DNA of 64,000 bases from Mariprofundus sp. (GCA_021772775.1 JAJFLH010000027.1:62001-126000); one strand, 5' to 3'. Shown: positions 29,161 through 38,332, counted from the first letter of the stretch. Notes: a model not told the origin generated them from the letters alone. Numbers and translations: made by a program.

Positions 29161-29721
29161 ATGATGCAAGATCGTATTCTTAATATCCCTAATCTACTGA
29201 CGCTGGCGCGTATTCTTATTACGCCCTTCATCATTTATGCGATTATTGAACATCAGGCTGTGCTGGCGCTTATTTTGATGTTTATCGCTGGCGTGACAGA
29301 CATGCTTGATGGTGCGATTGCACGCTATTTTAATCAGCGTAGCACTGTTGGTGCATATATGGACCCTCTGGCTGATAAGCTATTATTGATCAGTACCATT
29401 GTGACGCTCTATTTTATTGATCAAATTCCATTGTATCTGTTTCTGGCTGTTGTGTTCCGAGATTTGATTATCGTGGTGGGTGCGATTACTTATGAAATGA
29501 TTACCCATAAGCTTGAAATGCAACCGAGTATTGCTTCCAAGATCACAACGTTTTTACAGATTACACTGGTTTTAGGGGTGCTGTCTGAGATGGCCTGGCA
29601 GGTACCGGGCCCTGACGTTTTACAGGTTTCGATCTGGTTAACTTTTGCTTTGACCTGCATCTCCGGCATTCAGTATATGATTGTCTGGATGCGCAAGGCC
29701 GTTTCTGACGAGAGCAAATAA
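29161..29721 (+). CDS. CDP-alcohol phosphatidyltransferase (PgsA/Cls-like)
   Basis: A 186-residue inner-membrane enzyme with about five hydrophobic segments. The family motif D-x2-DG-x2-AR-x8-G-x3-D-x3-D is complete in DMLDGAIARYF through GAYMDPLADK. Such enzymes condense CDP-diacylglycerol with an alcohol such as glycerol 3-phosphate or phosphatidylglycerol. The start NIPNLLTLARILITP is typical of PgsA, but I cannot exclude a cardiolipin synthase role. I use the ATG at 29161, seven bases after the previous stop. The stop overlaps hda (TAATG). Confidence 0.88.
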   Translation: MMQDRILNIPNLLTLARILITPFIIYAIIEHQAVLALILMFIAGVTDMLDGAIARYFNQRSTVGAYMDPLADKLLLISTIVTLYFIDQIPLYLFLAVVFRDLIIVVGAITYEMITHKLEMQPSIASKITTFLQITLVLGVLSEMAWQVPGPDVLQVSIWLTFALTCISGIQYMIVWMRKAVSDESK

Positions 29722-30431
29722 TGACGCCTGCAAACCATCAACTACGCTTGCAGATGGATATTCCAGCCAACCATGACTATGGCACATGGTTAAGGCATGC
29801 CGGTGTTGAAGATGCCTGTAACCATTTGGCGCTATGGAGCCTGCATGGTGGAAGGATCTGGCTGACATCTGATAGTGCTGCCGGGAAAAGTCATCTCTTA
29901 CGTACTTTTGCGACGGAACTTATGACCACCGCAACGCTTGATACAGCCAATGATATGGATTGCGCAGATAGCTGGAAGCTTGCTCAGCAGTGGGATAGAC
30001 AGCTGGAGGGGCAGCGCTGTTGGTTGATTGATGTACCATCTGGAGATATTCCGGTCTCGATTGCGCATGCTCTGTTTCATTTGATTGAGCGAGGGCGAGA
30101 TCAGCAACGTCCCATCGTGATTGCTTGGCGTGGTGAGCTTAAGGCTCTGCCACCCGAGCTATCCTCTCGCCTGCTAGCCATGGAGAGAGTGGATATGGCA
30201 CCGCCTGAGTCTGATGATGAGCTCTTACATATCTTGAGTTCGAGTGCGGGTAAATTGCAGTGGGATATTCGTGAACAGGTGTTGCAAGCGATGTTGACCT
30301 ATCTGCCACGCGAACTGGATCTGTTGGTGGCCGCACTGCAAGAGTTAGAAGCGCTCTCCTTTGAGCAAAAACATAAACCCGGTCCAGCTTGGGTGAAACA
30401 GCAATTGATTCGTATTGCTGATGCCTTATAA
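29721..30431 (+). CDS. hda: Hda-like DnaA-related protein
   Basis: A 236-residue AAA+ protein without DNA-binding domain. N-terminal QLRLQMDIPANHDYGTWL resembles the Hda clamp-binding start. The P loop is degenerate (LTSDSAAGKSHLL), and the ordered regions WLIDVP, WRGELKALPPELSSRLLAM and LPRELDLLVAALQELE match Hda. Hda stimulates ATP hydrolysis by DnaA after initiation. It is shorter in conserved charge than E. coli Hda, and the Walker B site (WLIDVPSGD) lacks the usual D-D pair, so the regulatory role is inferred. Confidence 0.82.
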   Translation: MTPANHQLRLQMDIPANHDYGTWLRHAGVEDACNHLALWSLHGGRIWLTSDSAAGKSHLLRTFATELMTTATLDTANDMDCADSWKLAQQWDRQLEGQRCWLIDVPSGDIPVSIAHALFHLIERGRDQQRPIVIAWRGELKALPPELSSRLLAMERVDMAPPESDDELLHILSSSAGKLQWDIREQVLQAMLTYLPRELDLLVAALQELEALSFEQKHKPGPAWVKQQLIRIADAL

Positions 30432-31259
30432 ACGCGATTGATTGAACAGCTGTTCTGATTCGCGAATATAGCTGTTCAAGCGTATACGCCAGCCAGCTAA
30501 CCAACGTATTTCGTTACGGTGAGCTGGAGATAGTTTTACTCTTTGGCTTAAGAGGGTGTCGGCGGAATCGGCAAATGATTTGATCGTCAGCAGGCCCGGT
30601 TTCTCACAGTTCATGTTTTCCAGCACCTGCAGCATGCCCCAGCCTTTGCCTTGATAGCGCTCTTTGAGATTTGTGCCTTCACCTTTAAAGTTTACATAGT
30701 CCATCAATACATACATGCCCATGGGTGAAGCTGCCACAAGCTCAAACTGTTGGCGCACATGTTTTTTTGCCGCTTGATCCAATGTGAGCAGCATTTTGGG
30801 CAGTGTACCCCGTAAGCGCTGCTGCATAAATTCAGCCTGGCTGGTTTTATTATGAATTAAAAAATCACGCAGTTCATACATCTTTTGGGAATTATAGTCG
30901 CCAAGAAAAGCTTTGCGATTGATCCATGGATTACTCTGCTCTGGTCTGTTTGCTAACCATATTGGTGGCTGTTTGCCCTGCTGTATCATAAAAGTAATCA
31001 GCGCAGGAAAACTTTCCTGGAAAGTCTTATGGCCAGTTTCCGGATACCATATGAAATGGCCAATACCCAGCGATGCGAACTCTTCACCTTCGTTCCATGA
31101 AGTCAGACAGGCGTCTTTTGAGGCGCACTCATTTTTGAAAATGAGCTTGGCAATCTGCTCCAATTCGGTGGTTGGATTGGCATTTGCCGATAAAGGCTGC
31201 TGTAATAAAAACAGGAGCAGGAGTAGGCCTGCTCCTGTTTTATCAAACATCGTGTGCAT
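30426..31259 (-). CDS. Secreted protein of unknown function
   Basis: A 277-residue protein with a clear signal peptide (GLLLLLFLLQQPLSANA). The mature part holds conserved-looking motifs FKNECASKDACLTSWNEGEEFASLGIGHFIWYP and, later, DYVNFKGEGT; the SLGIGHF segment is reminiscent of lysozyme-like or glycosidase folds, but I cannot name a family. Its start overlaps the stop of the upstream outer-membrane gene by one base. Oddly, codons 6-19 form a perfect terminator hairpin (listed separately), which should limit transcription into this gene. It overlaps the end of hda by six bases, tail to tail. Confidence 0.78.
   Translation of the reverse strand: MHTMFDKTGAGLLLLLFLLQQPLSANANPTTELEQIAKLIFKNECASKDACLTSWNEGEEFASLGIGHFIWYPETGHKTFQESFPALITFMIQQGKQPPIWLANRPEQSNPWINRKAFLGDYNSQKMYELRDFLIHNKTSQAEFMQQRLRGTLPKMLLTLDQAAKKHVRQQFELVAASPMGMYVLMDYVNFKGEGTNLKERYQGKGWGMLQVLENMNCEKPGLLTIKSFADSADTLLSQRVKLSPAHRNEIRWLAGWRIRLNSYIRESEQLFNQSRL
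31208..31241 (-). terminator. Terminator hairpin inside signal-peptide codons
   Basis: AAAACAGGAGCAGG and CCTGCTCCTGTTTT form a 14-pair perfect inverted repeat with a six-base loop. On the minus strand the hairpin ends in TTTTTATT. It lies 18 bases after the stop of the outer-membrane protein gene and within the N-terminal codons of the next gene (KTGAGLLLLLF). Confidence 0.8.
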
Positions 31260-31921
31260 TAAAATTTATAATTCAGACCAAATGAGATGACAGGATAAAA
31301 TTTAAAACTGTTTAAATCATTTTGGAGTTTTACGCGTTCAGCTTCGATATCTGCAGCCAGGCCGGCAATGCTATTGCTGGTGGTCAATGTTGATTTAGGC
31401 GTGCCTTGATAAAGTGCTCCCAGTTCAAAACTGACGCCGAAAGGACTGCCTTCGGAGACTGAGTCTCCCCAGCCCAGGCCCATATAGGGTGCAATTTTAT
31501 TGAAATCAATACTCCCTGTCACAGAGCCAACTGATGCAGAGGTATATGTGGTACCGTTAAAGGTGAATGTACCAGCCGCTGTCGGTGTGCCTGTAACACT
31601 GAATTTATTGGCGTTGTAATAGAGGCCAGCACTGAGTCTGAACTTACCTGCAAAGGGGTAATAGTCGGCAATAGCACCAGCTGAGAAGAGTTTCAGAGAT
31701 GCATCGCTTGTAAAGTCAGTACCGTTAATCGTCGTGTTATAATTAAAACCGTTCACCTGTAAGCGCGCATTAAGCATCGCAGGTATAATATTGGTAACCA
31801 GCTCGCCACTAATACCCAAGGTTGATGCTTTTAAGCCCACAGCGACATCAGCTGCTTGTGCGTTTTGTCCAACGCCTAGGGTGCAAGCAGCGACTGCTGG
31901 CATGATCCATTTAAATTTCAC
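31259..31921 (-). CDS. Outer-membrane beta-barrel protein
   Basis: A 220-residue protein with a signal peptide (cleavage near QNAQAAD), alternating hydrophobic strands rich in Gly, Tyr and Phe, and a C-terminal Phe (SFGLNYKF), the usual signal for the BAM machinery. The middle has APYMGLGWGDSVSEG, common in small OmpW/OprF-like barrels of uncharacterised function. I chose the GTG at 31921 behind AGGAGG; the longer open frame upstream has no homology. The terminator hairpin just after its stop suggests a mainly monocistronic mRNA. Confidence 0.85.
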   Translation of the reverse strand: MKFKWIMPAVAACTLGVGQNAQAADVAVGLKASTLGISGELVTNIIPAMLNARLQVNGFNYNTTINGTDFTSDASLKLFSAGAIADYYPFAGKFRLSAGLYYNANKFSVTGTPTAAGTFTFNGTTYTSASVGSVTGSIDFNKIAPYMGLGWGDSVSEGSPFGVSFELGALYQGTPKSTLTTSNSIAGLAADIEAERVKLQNDLNSFKFYPVISFGLNYKF

Positions 31922-32199
31922 TTTCTTTGTTCCTCCTCGACTGAATATAGGGTTTTTCCATTGAATGATGAGACCCATGGCCAGCATTATAGTCGATATT
32001 ATTTTTTATCGTGCATAAATATTTTGATCGGGAGAAGCCGTTAGTATGGCAAAACGAAAATGGGAAGGCATTGAATAGAAGAGCTTGTGGATGTGCTAGG
32101 AACCTGTGCTCCATTGTTCTATGCATTTAAGGGCTATTCAGTATTACATATAAATTATACTGTCGCTGTTCAGATTGGTAATAGCAGGGGATAGGCATT

Positions 32200-32805
32200 G
32201 TGAACTATAAATGGTTGGGGCGAGAGTCGTATGAACTTGTCTGGCACAGGCTGCAGGCAGAAGCTGATGCCGTGGCGCTTGGCGACGCTGAAGAGATAAT
32301 TCTGAGTTGTGAACATGAGCCTGTTTATACCACCGGACGACGCGGCGTGGATAACCGTTTGGGGGATCGTTTGCCAGCACCGATGATTCAATCCGATCGC
32401 GGTGGCGAAATGACCTTTCATGGCCCCGACCAGTTGATGCTTTACCCTGTTATCAATTTACGCCTTCGTGAAATCGGTGTGAAAGCTTATGTGCATCTGT
32501 TGGAGCAATCCTGCATCGAGCTATTGAAGTGGTTGGGTGTGGATGCCGAGCGTCGTTGCGGGTTTCCTGGTGTGTGGACAATAGAGGGGAAAGTGGCGGC
32601 TCTGGGTGTACGCGTCACTCGCGGTGTGGCTTATCATGGAATGGCGTTAAACGTTGATGTTGATCCTGCCTGGTTTGCAGCCATCAATCCCTGTGGTCTG
32701 CAGTCGGGTATTGTCAGTATCTCTTGTTTTATTGAGCCAGTGCCATTGCCTGAGCTGGCTGAGCGCTGGCGGCAGTTGCTCACTGACCTGCTGGAACAAC
32801 GGTAG
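32200..32805 (+). CDS. lipB: Octanoyltransferase LipB
   Basis: A 201-residue enzyme that transfers octanoyl from acyl carrier protein to lipoyl domains. The substrate loop RGGEMTFHGPDQLMLYPVI, the catalytic lysine in GKVAALGVRVTRGVAYHGMALNV and the catalytic cysteine in INPCGL are all present. Translation appears to start at a GTG (32200). Its stop is three bases from the stop of the convergent fusion gene. Confidence 0.95.
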   Translation: MNYKWLGRESYELVWHRLQAEADAVALGDAEEIILSCEHEPVYTTGRRGVDNRLGDRLPAPMIQSDRGGEMTFHGPDQLMLYPVINLRLREIGVKAYVHLLEQSCIELLKWLGVDAERRCGFPGVWTIEGKVAALGVRVTRGVAYHGMALNVDVDPAWFAAINPCGLQSGIVSISCFIEPVPLPELAERWRQLLTDLLEQR

Positions 32806-32808
32806 GGC

Positions 32809-34500
32809 TTACTCGCTCAGTGCTGCTTGTGACTGGCGTACAACTTCAAACCATTGCGGTGAATTGGCACTGCCGTGCAGTGGATCGTGTTTGATCACGC
32901 TGTATCGATGCTTGGGCAGCTTCTCTAACCATGTGTTTACCGCATAGGTTTCCTGATCACCACCGGCATGACCGGGATAGGCCAGTATCGAGATGCGTCC
33001 AAGTGGAGCGATGAGTTGAATCGCTGCATCAAGAGCCTGAATGGTGGTCTCTTTCTGCGTAATGACCGTTTTTTCGGCGCGGGGTAGATAACCAAGATTG
33101 AATACAATGAGGTTCACCTTGCCCAAAAACGTGTTGGGAATGTGCTCCAGCATCTGCTCATGCCCACAACAGATGAGTGTTGTGTTATCCGCTACCCCAG
33201 CTTCATTTAATCTTTTTTCTGTGTTGTTGATGGCCTGTTGCTGGATATCGAAGGCAAACAGCTGGCCGCGACTCTTGATCTGATGAGCCAGAAATAGGCT
33301 GTCATGGCCGTTGCCAGCAGTTGCATCAATAGCGATACAATCACCTTGTTTGCATACGCTTAGAATATGGGGCAACAGCATTTGGTGCACCCTGCCAGTT
33401 AATGAAAGTCGGCCTGTCGGTGTGGCTGTTTTGTTTGTGGGGAGTTTGATCCTGCTAATATCTGCTTCGCGGGGAATGGCTGTATTATGCTCTAGGTGTT
33501 GTGCAAAAGCCTGAGCATAGTGCGGGATGAGCATGGAGCCTTTGGAGCCGAAACCGTTGAAGATAGCTATGTGGGAATGCTTCGGGTGAAAGCCGATGAA
33601 AGGATGTTTATCCAGAGTGTTGGGGCGGACACCGGCCTGTTGTACGACAAGATCAAAATGGGGGGCGTCATCGAAGAGTTTCTGCAGCCCGTTTAAAAGT
33701 TCTGTTTTGGCCTCTGGCATGGGGTCAAGGTGGGATAGATCGTGACTGTATGTTGCGCCAGTTTTGTAACGGCCATCGTGTAATGGCAGTAGCCATTTGC
33801 CGCCATTGATGATCTCCTCAGGCAGTGTAGTACTGCTTTTCAGTGTTAGAATTTCTCCTTTGGCTGGCTGAAAAGGCAAGTAGTTAAACCACGGGTTATC
33901 CTTATCCATAAAGCCCTGACAAAAGATGATACGTTTTGCATGGATGTTCTTCCATTCAATACCATGTTCTGAGTGTTTTAGATCGCTGTATTCAAAATGA
34001 GCAGAAATATAACTCTGCTGCTCTATAAAATTGTCACGCAAACTATCCAGCAGTGCATTGGTATCCAGATAGCCTGTTTGCATCTGTTCGCCCAGGCCGT
34101 AGGGGGCCAGTATCGACTCTGCACTGTCGATCTGTTTATCGAGGTAGGGTGCGTAGGCTGAATCCTGACGTCGTTTCTCGAAGTTTTTTTGTTCTTTCTC
34201 ATGTTTGAATATGCGCAACATCGTTTTTTCATGGAAGAGTGTTTGGCCAAGCTCTCTCTCCAATGTTTGATAACATTGACGAGCAGTAGGAATGATATGC
34301 TCAGCCTGCTCCTGCAGCACCATGCGTTGCCCTGTAACGGGATTGAACAGGCCCGCCGCAACTCGGGAGGCTGATGGACTATGTTCATCACAAACAATAG
34401 TGATGTTCTGTCCCAATTTGATGAGTTGATAGCCAAGCAGAGAGCCAGCTAAACCTTGGCCGATGATCAGTGTATCTATATACTTGATAGCTTCGCACAT
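32809..34500 (-). CDS. FAD-dependent oxidase fused to MnmM/YtqB-like methyltransferase
   Basis: A 563-residue two-domain protein. Residues about 1-355 are a DAO-type flavoprotein: IIGQGLAGSLLGYQL binds FAD, ASRVAAGLFNPVTGQRM and GVRPNTLDKHPFIGFHP are typical, and GFGSKGSMLIP closes the site. Residues about 365-563 are a class I SAM methyltransferase with AIDATAGNGHDSLFLA and FNLGYLPRAEKTVITQ, the signature of the YtqB/MnmM family. MnmM methylates nm5s2U to mnm5s2U in tRNA of Gram-positive bacteria; MnmC1-type oxidases make nm5s2U from cmnm5s2U. The fusion could therefore do both last steps, replacing E. coli MnmC, whose domains are in the opposite order and of another methyltransferase family. 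The function is inferred. It lies divergent to dksA. Confidence 0.82.
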   Translation of the reverse strand: MCEAIKYIDTLIIGQGLAGSLLGYQLIKLGQNITIVCDEHSPSASRVAAGLFNPVTGQRMVLQEQAEHIIPTARQCYQTLERELGQTLFHEKTMLRIFKHEKEQKNFEKRRQDSAYAPYLDKQIDSAESILAPYGLGEQMQTGYLDTNALLDSLRDNFIEQQSYISAHFEYSDLKHSEHGIEWKNIHAKRIIFCQGFMDKDNPWFNYLPFQPAKGEILTLKSSTTLPEEIINGGKWLLPLHDGRYKTGATYSHDLSHLDPMPEAKTELLNGLQKLFDDAPHFDLVVQQAGVRPNTLDKHPFIGFHPKHSHIAIFNGFGSKGSMLIPHYAQAFAQHLEHNTAIPREADISRIKLPTNKTATPTGRLSLTGRVHQMLLPHILSVCKQGDCIAIDATAGNGHDSLFLAHQIKSRGQLFAFDIQQQAINNTEKRLNEAGVADNTTLICCGHEQMLEHIPNTFLGKVNLIVFNLGYLPRAEKTVITQKETTIQALDAAIQLIAPLGRISILAYPGHAGGDQETYAVNTWLEKLPKHRYSVIKHDPLHGSANSPQWFEVVRQSQAALSE

Positions 34501-34528
34501 GACGGAACCATATTATGAACAGCTATTA

Positions 34529-34557
34529 TTTACACTATTCATAAGAATCGCTATGGT
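34529..34557 (+). promoter_or_regulatory. Candidate sigma70 promoter of dksA
   Basis: TTTACA and TATGGT are spaced by 17 bases, ending 56 bases before the dksA start. They lie in the 113-base gap between the divergent fusion gene and dksA. Confidence 0.45.
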
Positions 34558-34613
34558 TCGCGCGCCTTTTGGCGATTGGTATTTAGAATCGCCCTGTTTT
34601 CGGGAGGATGGCA

Positions 34614-34985
34614 ATGGCCTTAACCAAGACACAATTAGCAGAGTTTGAAAAACAGTTGATTGACTGGAAAGCAGAGCTCGAAGTCGGTCAGAGTGAAAAT
34701 GTGCATGCAATGACTGAGCAGGATCAGACCGCATTTCCTGACCCAACTGATCAAGCCAGCATGGAAACGGACCGCAACTTTGATCTGCGTATCAAAGACC
34801 GTGAGCGTAAACTGATTAAGAAAATTAATCAGACGATTGAACGCTTGCAGGATGGTGATTTCGGCGAATGTGATTCCTGCGGTGGCGACATTAGCATCAA
34901 ACGTTTGCAGGCGCGTCCAGTCACAACACAGTGTATTGAATGTAAAACTGCCCAAGAGCAGGAAGAGCGCACTCGTCTCGACTAA
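34614..34985 (+). CDS. dksA: DksA/TraR-family zinc-finger transcription factor
   Basis: A 123-residue RNA polymerase-binding protein that works with ppGpp in the stringent response. It has the coiled-coil region with acidic tip (PDPTDQASMETDRNFDLRIKDRE, in part) and a four-cysteine zinc finger (CDSCGG and CIECK, with RPVTTQ between). The ATG at 34614 is six bases after GGAGG; an in-frame ATG at 34608 is too close to the ribosome binding site. The protein is slightly shorter than E. coli DksA (151). A strong terminator follows, so it is probably a single-gene unit. Confidence 0.92.
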   Translation: MALTKTQLAEFEKQLIDWKAELEVGQSENVHAMTEQDQTAFPDPTDQASMETDRNFDLRIKDRERKLIKKINQTIERLQDGDFGECDSCGGDISIKRLQARPVTTQCIECKTAQEQEERTRLD

Positions 34986-35008
34986 ACTGCTTCATGGAAT
35001 GATTATAA

Positions 35009-35039
35009 AAGCCTGTGACTTATGTCGCAGGCTTTTTTT
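35009..35039 (+). terminator. Terminator of dksA
   Basis: An 11-pair stem (AAGCCTGTGAC with GTCGCAGGCTT, one G-T pair) with a TTAT loop, followed by a T tract. The remaining 253 bases up to the next gene contain no recognisable feature. Confidence 0.9.
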
Positions 35040-35292
35040 ATGCTGTCGAAACTGCCGACAGCGATTGGGTACAAAGCCGTGCTGATAAACTGATCGGATA
35101 GATGTTATAAGTCGTTAGGATCACAATATTTCTTCTCTCACGCCTATTTATTCCGATGAACTATGACCTGCCACACACTTTTCTCATTATAACCATCTAT
35201 ACTGTGATTTATGGATTTTGGGGTGAATTTCTCTGCCCAAACTGCTAGAAAGCTTTTGGCGTGGAGTATTCTTCATTGATGAGGGACGATGT

Positions 35293-37491
35293 ATGATAAA
35301 AAAAATCAATAAGATTTGTGTCTCAGCCGGAATATATTGGCTTGAAATACCTGCTGCGGATATTCGGATTCTGTGTGGATGCCCTGCCGATAGCGTCAAA
35401 CATCTCATACATTCGGGATTAATTGTTTCAGAAGAAGATCACGGCGTAACGTTTGAAACTGGACCTAATGCAATACTGCTTTCCGATACCATGTTACAGC
35501 AGGGGAGTTTTGCCAATATGGCCGAATTCCCTGTTCTACAGATGCTTTATAATCAGGGGATGTTGTTGCCGAATCATCCGAATAACAGTGGAGTAAAACC
35601 AGTATTGATCGGTGCAAAAGAGCAGATTCAGGCTCAAATGAAATATATTTATCGTGGTAACTATGGTTTGGTCTCAACTGAAGAGCTGATGGACGCTGGC
35701 GTAAGCGCTAATGCCGCTGATGAAATGTTGCGTATGAAACTTGCCTTTGCATTTGGTCAAATTCACGAAAGTGAAGATATTCTTGATACATGTATCATCG
35801 AAAAAAAACGTGTGGAGATTCGTGATGGGGTGGGTGTTAAGCGCATTTCTTTGAACGTATTTGAATTTGATTATGAAGATGAGTTAGTTACGATCAATCT
35901 CAATTTGAACTCAAATGAAAAGTACTCATCAACATTCTCGCTTGGCTTTCACGATATTAAACAACAATATTTTTCAGTCATTCATTCCGGTGAGGGTGAT
36001 GGATGGGATGTTCACCGGCCGTCGATGTCCTCAATTATTATGTTTCATGGCAAAATTTTTCTTATCGATGCGGGCCCAAACCTGCCAGAGGTGCTGACGG
36101 CTTTAGGTATTGGCATCAATGAAATTGAAGGTATTTTTCATACACACTCTCATGATGACCACTTTGCAGGCCTGCCTACTCTGATTCGCACAGACCGGAA
36201 ATTGAAATATTTTGCCACCAAGCTGGTTCGCACCTCGGTTACGAAAAAATTATGTGCTCTTCTTGATATGGATGAGAGCCGGTTTTCTGATTATTTTGAT
36301 GTGCAGGATCTGGATTTTGATCGCTGGAATGACGTTAATGGATTGGAAGTGAAGCCGATTTATTCACCACACCCGGTTGAAACGAATGTCTTTATATTCA
36401 GAGCCTTGTGGGAAGGAGGTTATCGTAGTTACGGGCATTTTGCGGATGTCTCTTCGTTCAAGGTGCTAGAGTCCATGCTGTGCAAAGAGGAGTCTAATGA
36501 TGGCATTTCTCAGGCTTTTTATGATCGGGTACGAGATGATTACCTGTTGCCGGTTGATCTGAAAAAAATTGATATTGGTGGTGGTTTGATTCATGGCAAT
36601 GCCGTTGATTTTAAACATGATAAATCGAAGAAAGTTATTCTTGCTCATACCGCGCTGACGTTAAGCGATGAGCAGAAAGAGATCGGTTCGAATGTACCTT
36701 TTGGCTCGGTGGATCAGCTGATTCCTACTCACCATAATTATGGTATGCAGCGGGCATATGAGTTTTTATCGGATGATTTTCCATCGGCTCCGAAACATCA
36801 GCTACGTGTTTTATTGAATAATGAAACGGTAACATTTTCACCGGGGACAATTATGATCAAAGAGGGCGTGGTGAATGATCATCTCTATCTCGTCCTGTCC
36901 GGCTATGTTGAAATGATTGATTCAAAACATCATGCTAAGATAAAATTATATGCCGGTTCCTTATTGGGTGAATTATCGGCCTTACAACGCTGTCCTGCTT
37001 CTCACACCTATCGCACCGAGAGCTATGTACATGCACTCTGTATTTCGAGCCAGCTATATGCGGATTTTGTTCGATTGAATAATCTCTATGATGATATTGA
37101 ACGGCTGGGTGAGAGTTGGCAGTTTTTGGAGAACCTGCCGTTGTTTGATGAGGCGATTTCCCATTTGACCCTGAATAAGATCGTTGATCAGATTGAACTG
37201 GATGTTTATCCGGCTAATCACGTCTTTGGTATGGAGGATAAGCAGCTCTATCTGGTTAAAAAGGGCAGGGTTGATGTGATTGGTGATCGCAGCCTTGAAA
37301 CAATTGAAGCCGGCGACTTTTTTGGTGAAGTCGCTATATTTTTCAATGATATTCGATATCCGCTTATCCAGACATCAGAAGCCTCAGAAATTTATCGTAT
37401 TCCGATTGATATTATCAGGAATATTCCAATATTGAACTGGAAGCTGTTTGAGCGCCACGAGAAACGCGAAAAGCTCTATTCTCGTGGCTAA
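35293..37491 (+). CDS. Metallo-beta-lactamase-fold protein with two cyclic-nucleotide-binding domains
   Basis: A 732-residue soluble protein. Residues about 230-480 are a metallo-beta-lactamase fold with the metal site HTHSHDDHFAGLP near residue 283, further histidines in YSPHPVETN and YGHFADVSS, and the late HTALTL and PTHHNYG. Two Crp-like cNMP-binding domains follow (about 510-620 and 635-730), each with a GELSAL or GEVAIF phosphate cassette (GSLLGELSALQRCPASHTYR, GDFFGEVAIFF). The second lacks the clear R-A pair, so it may not bind ligand. The N-terminal 200 residues are unassigned. A hydrolase gated by a cyclic nucleotide is the natural guess. It stands alone, convergent with the YebC gene. 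Confidence 0.8.
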   Translation: MIKKINKICVSAGIYWLEIPAADIRILCGCPADSVKHLIHSGLIVSEEDHGVTFETGPNAILLSDTMLQQGSFANMAEFPVLQMLYNQGMLLPNHPNNSGVKPVLIGAKEQIQAQMKYIYRGNYGLVSTEELMDAGVSANAADEMLRMKLAFAFGQIHESEDILDTCIIEKKRVEIRDGVGVKRISLNVFEFDYEDELVTINLNLNSNEKYSSTFSLGFHDIKQQYFSVIHSGEGDGWDVHRPSMSSIIMFHGKIFLIDAGPNLPEVLTALGIGINEIEGIFHTHSHDDHFAGLPTLIRTDRKLKYFATKLVRTSVTKKLCALLDMDESRFSDYFDVQDLDFDRWNDVNGLEVKPIYSPHPVETNVFIFRALWEGGYRSYGHFADVSSFKVLESMLCKEESNDGISQAFYDRVRDDYLLPVDLKKIDIGGGLIHGNAVDFKHDKSKKVILAHTALTLSDEQKEIGSNVPFGSVDQLIPTHHNYGMQRAYEFLSDDFPSAPKHQLRVLLNNETVTFSPGTIMIKEGVVNDHLYLVLSGYVEMIDSKHHAKIKLYAGSLLGELSALQRCPASHTYRTESYVHALCISSQLYADFVRLNNLYDDIERLGESWQFLENLPLFDEAISHLTLNKIVDQIELDVYPANHVFGMEDKQLYLVKKGRVDVIGDRSLETIEAGDFFGEVAIFFNDIRYPLIQTSEASEIYRIPIDIIRNIPILNWKLFERHEKREKLYSRG

Positions 37492-37612
37492 AAGCTAGCC
37501 TTTATAATTTTTGTGACTGTTCAGGCAGCTTCTGATTTTCTCAAGATCAAGGAAAAGCATGGATTTTAGGCTTGTAAATGAGTGCTTTTGACGCAGAGGT
37601 TGAGGTAGTCAG

Positions 37613-38332
37613 CTATTCTGACTCGGCATTGTGATAAACTTTTTGAACATCATCACAGTCTTCTAAGGCTGCGACAAGCTCTTCGAATACTGTTGCGTCA
37701 TCACCACTAATATTGGCCAATGTTTGTGGTTCATAAGAGATATCGTCAACTTCGAATGCAATCTCGGGCATGGCCTCTGCTAAGGCGGTTTTAGCCTTGA
37801 AGAACTCAGTGTGAGGAGCAAGTACGGTGATCATGCCGTCTTCAGATTCAATGTCTGTAACATCCACATCGGCCATCATCAGGGCTTCCAGAAGCTCATC
37901 TTCGTTATCACCTTTGAAGACAAAAACAGCCTGATGATCAAACATATGGGCGACCGTACCTGGCCCGCCTAATTTGCCACCATTTTTATTAAAGCACTTG
38001 CGCACATCATTGTAGGTACGGTTATTGTTATCAGTCAGGCAATCGACGATAATCATGCAGCCTGCCGGGCCAAAACCTTCATAACGTGCGCTGGCAAAAT
38101 CTTCACCACCACCACCTGCAGCTTTATCGATAGCGTTTTTAATCACATGCGCTGGTACCTGATCTTTCTTGGCGTTGTCAATCAATCGACGTAGCGACAG
38201 ATTGCCATTGGGGTCGATGCCGCCACTTTTCGCAACCACATAGATCTCACGGCCATATTTAGAATAGACCTTGGTTTTAGCGCCTGCAGTTTTCGCCATA
38301 GACTCTTTTTTGTTTTGATATGCTCTGCCCAT
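37613..38332 (-). CDS. YebC/PmpR-family protein (YeeN-like)
   Basis: A 239-residue member of the YebC/TACO1 family. The conserved block [28 protein letters not shown], the [23 protein letters not shown] strand region (in part) and [12 protein letters not shown] identify it. Family members have been described as transcription regulators and, more recently, as factors that relieve ribosome stalling at proline-rich stretches. The N-terminus ([19 protein letters not shown]) resembles the YeeN subgroup. It lies 24 bases downstream of purB on the same strand. Confidence 0.92.
   Translation of the reverse strand: MGRAYQNKKESMAKTAGAKTKVYSKYGREIYVVAKSGGIDPNGNLSLRRLIDNAKKDQVPAHVIKNAIDKAAGGGGEDFASARYEGFGPAGCMIIVDCLTDNNNRTYNDVRKCFNKNGGKLGGPGTVAHMFDHQAVFVFKGDNEDELLEALMMADVDVTDIESEDGMITVLAPHTEFFKAKTALAEAMPEIAFEVDDISYEPQTLANISGDDATVFEELVAALEDCDDVQKVYHNAESE

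Noticed and set aside
30426-31259. Lysozyme or glycosidase assignment for the secreted protein
   Set aside because: Only one short segment (SLGIGHF) suggests it; catalytic residues cannot be placed.
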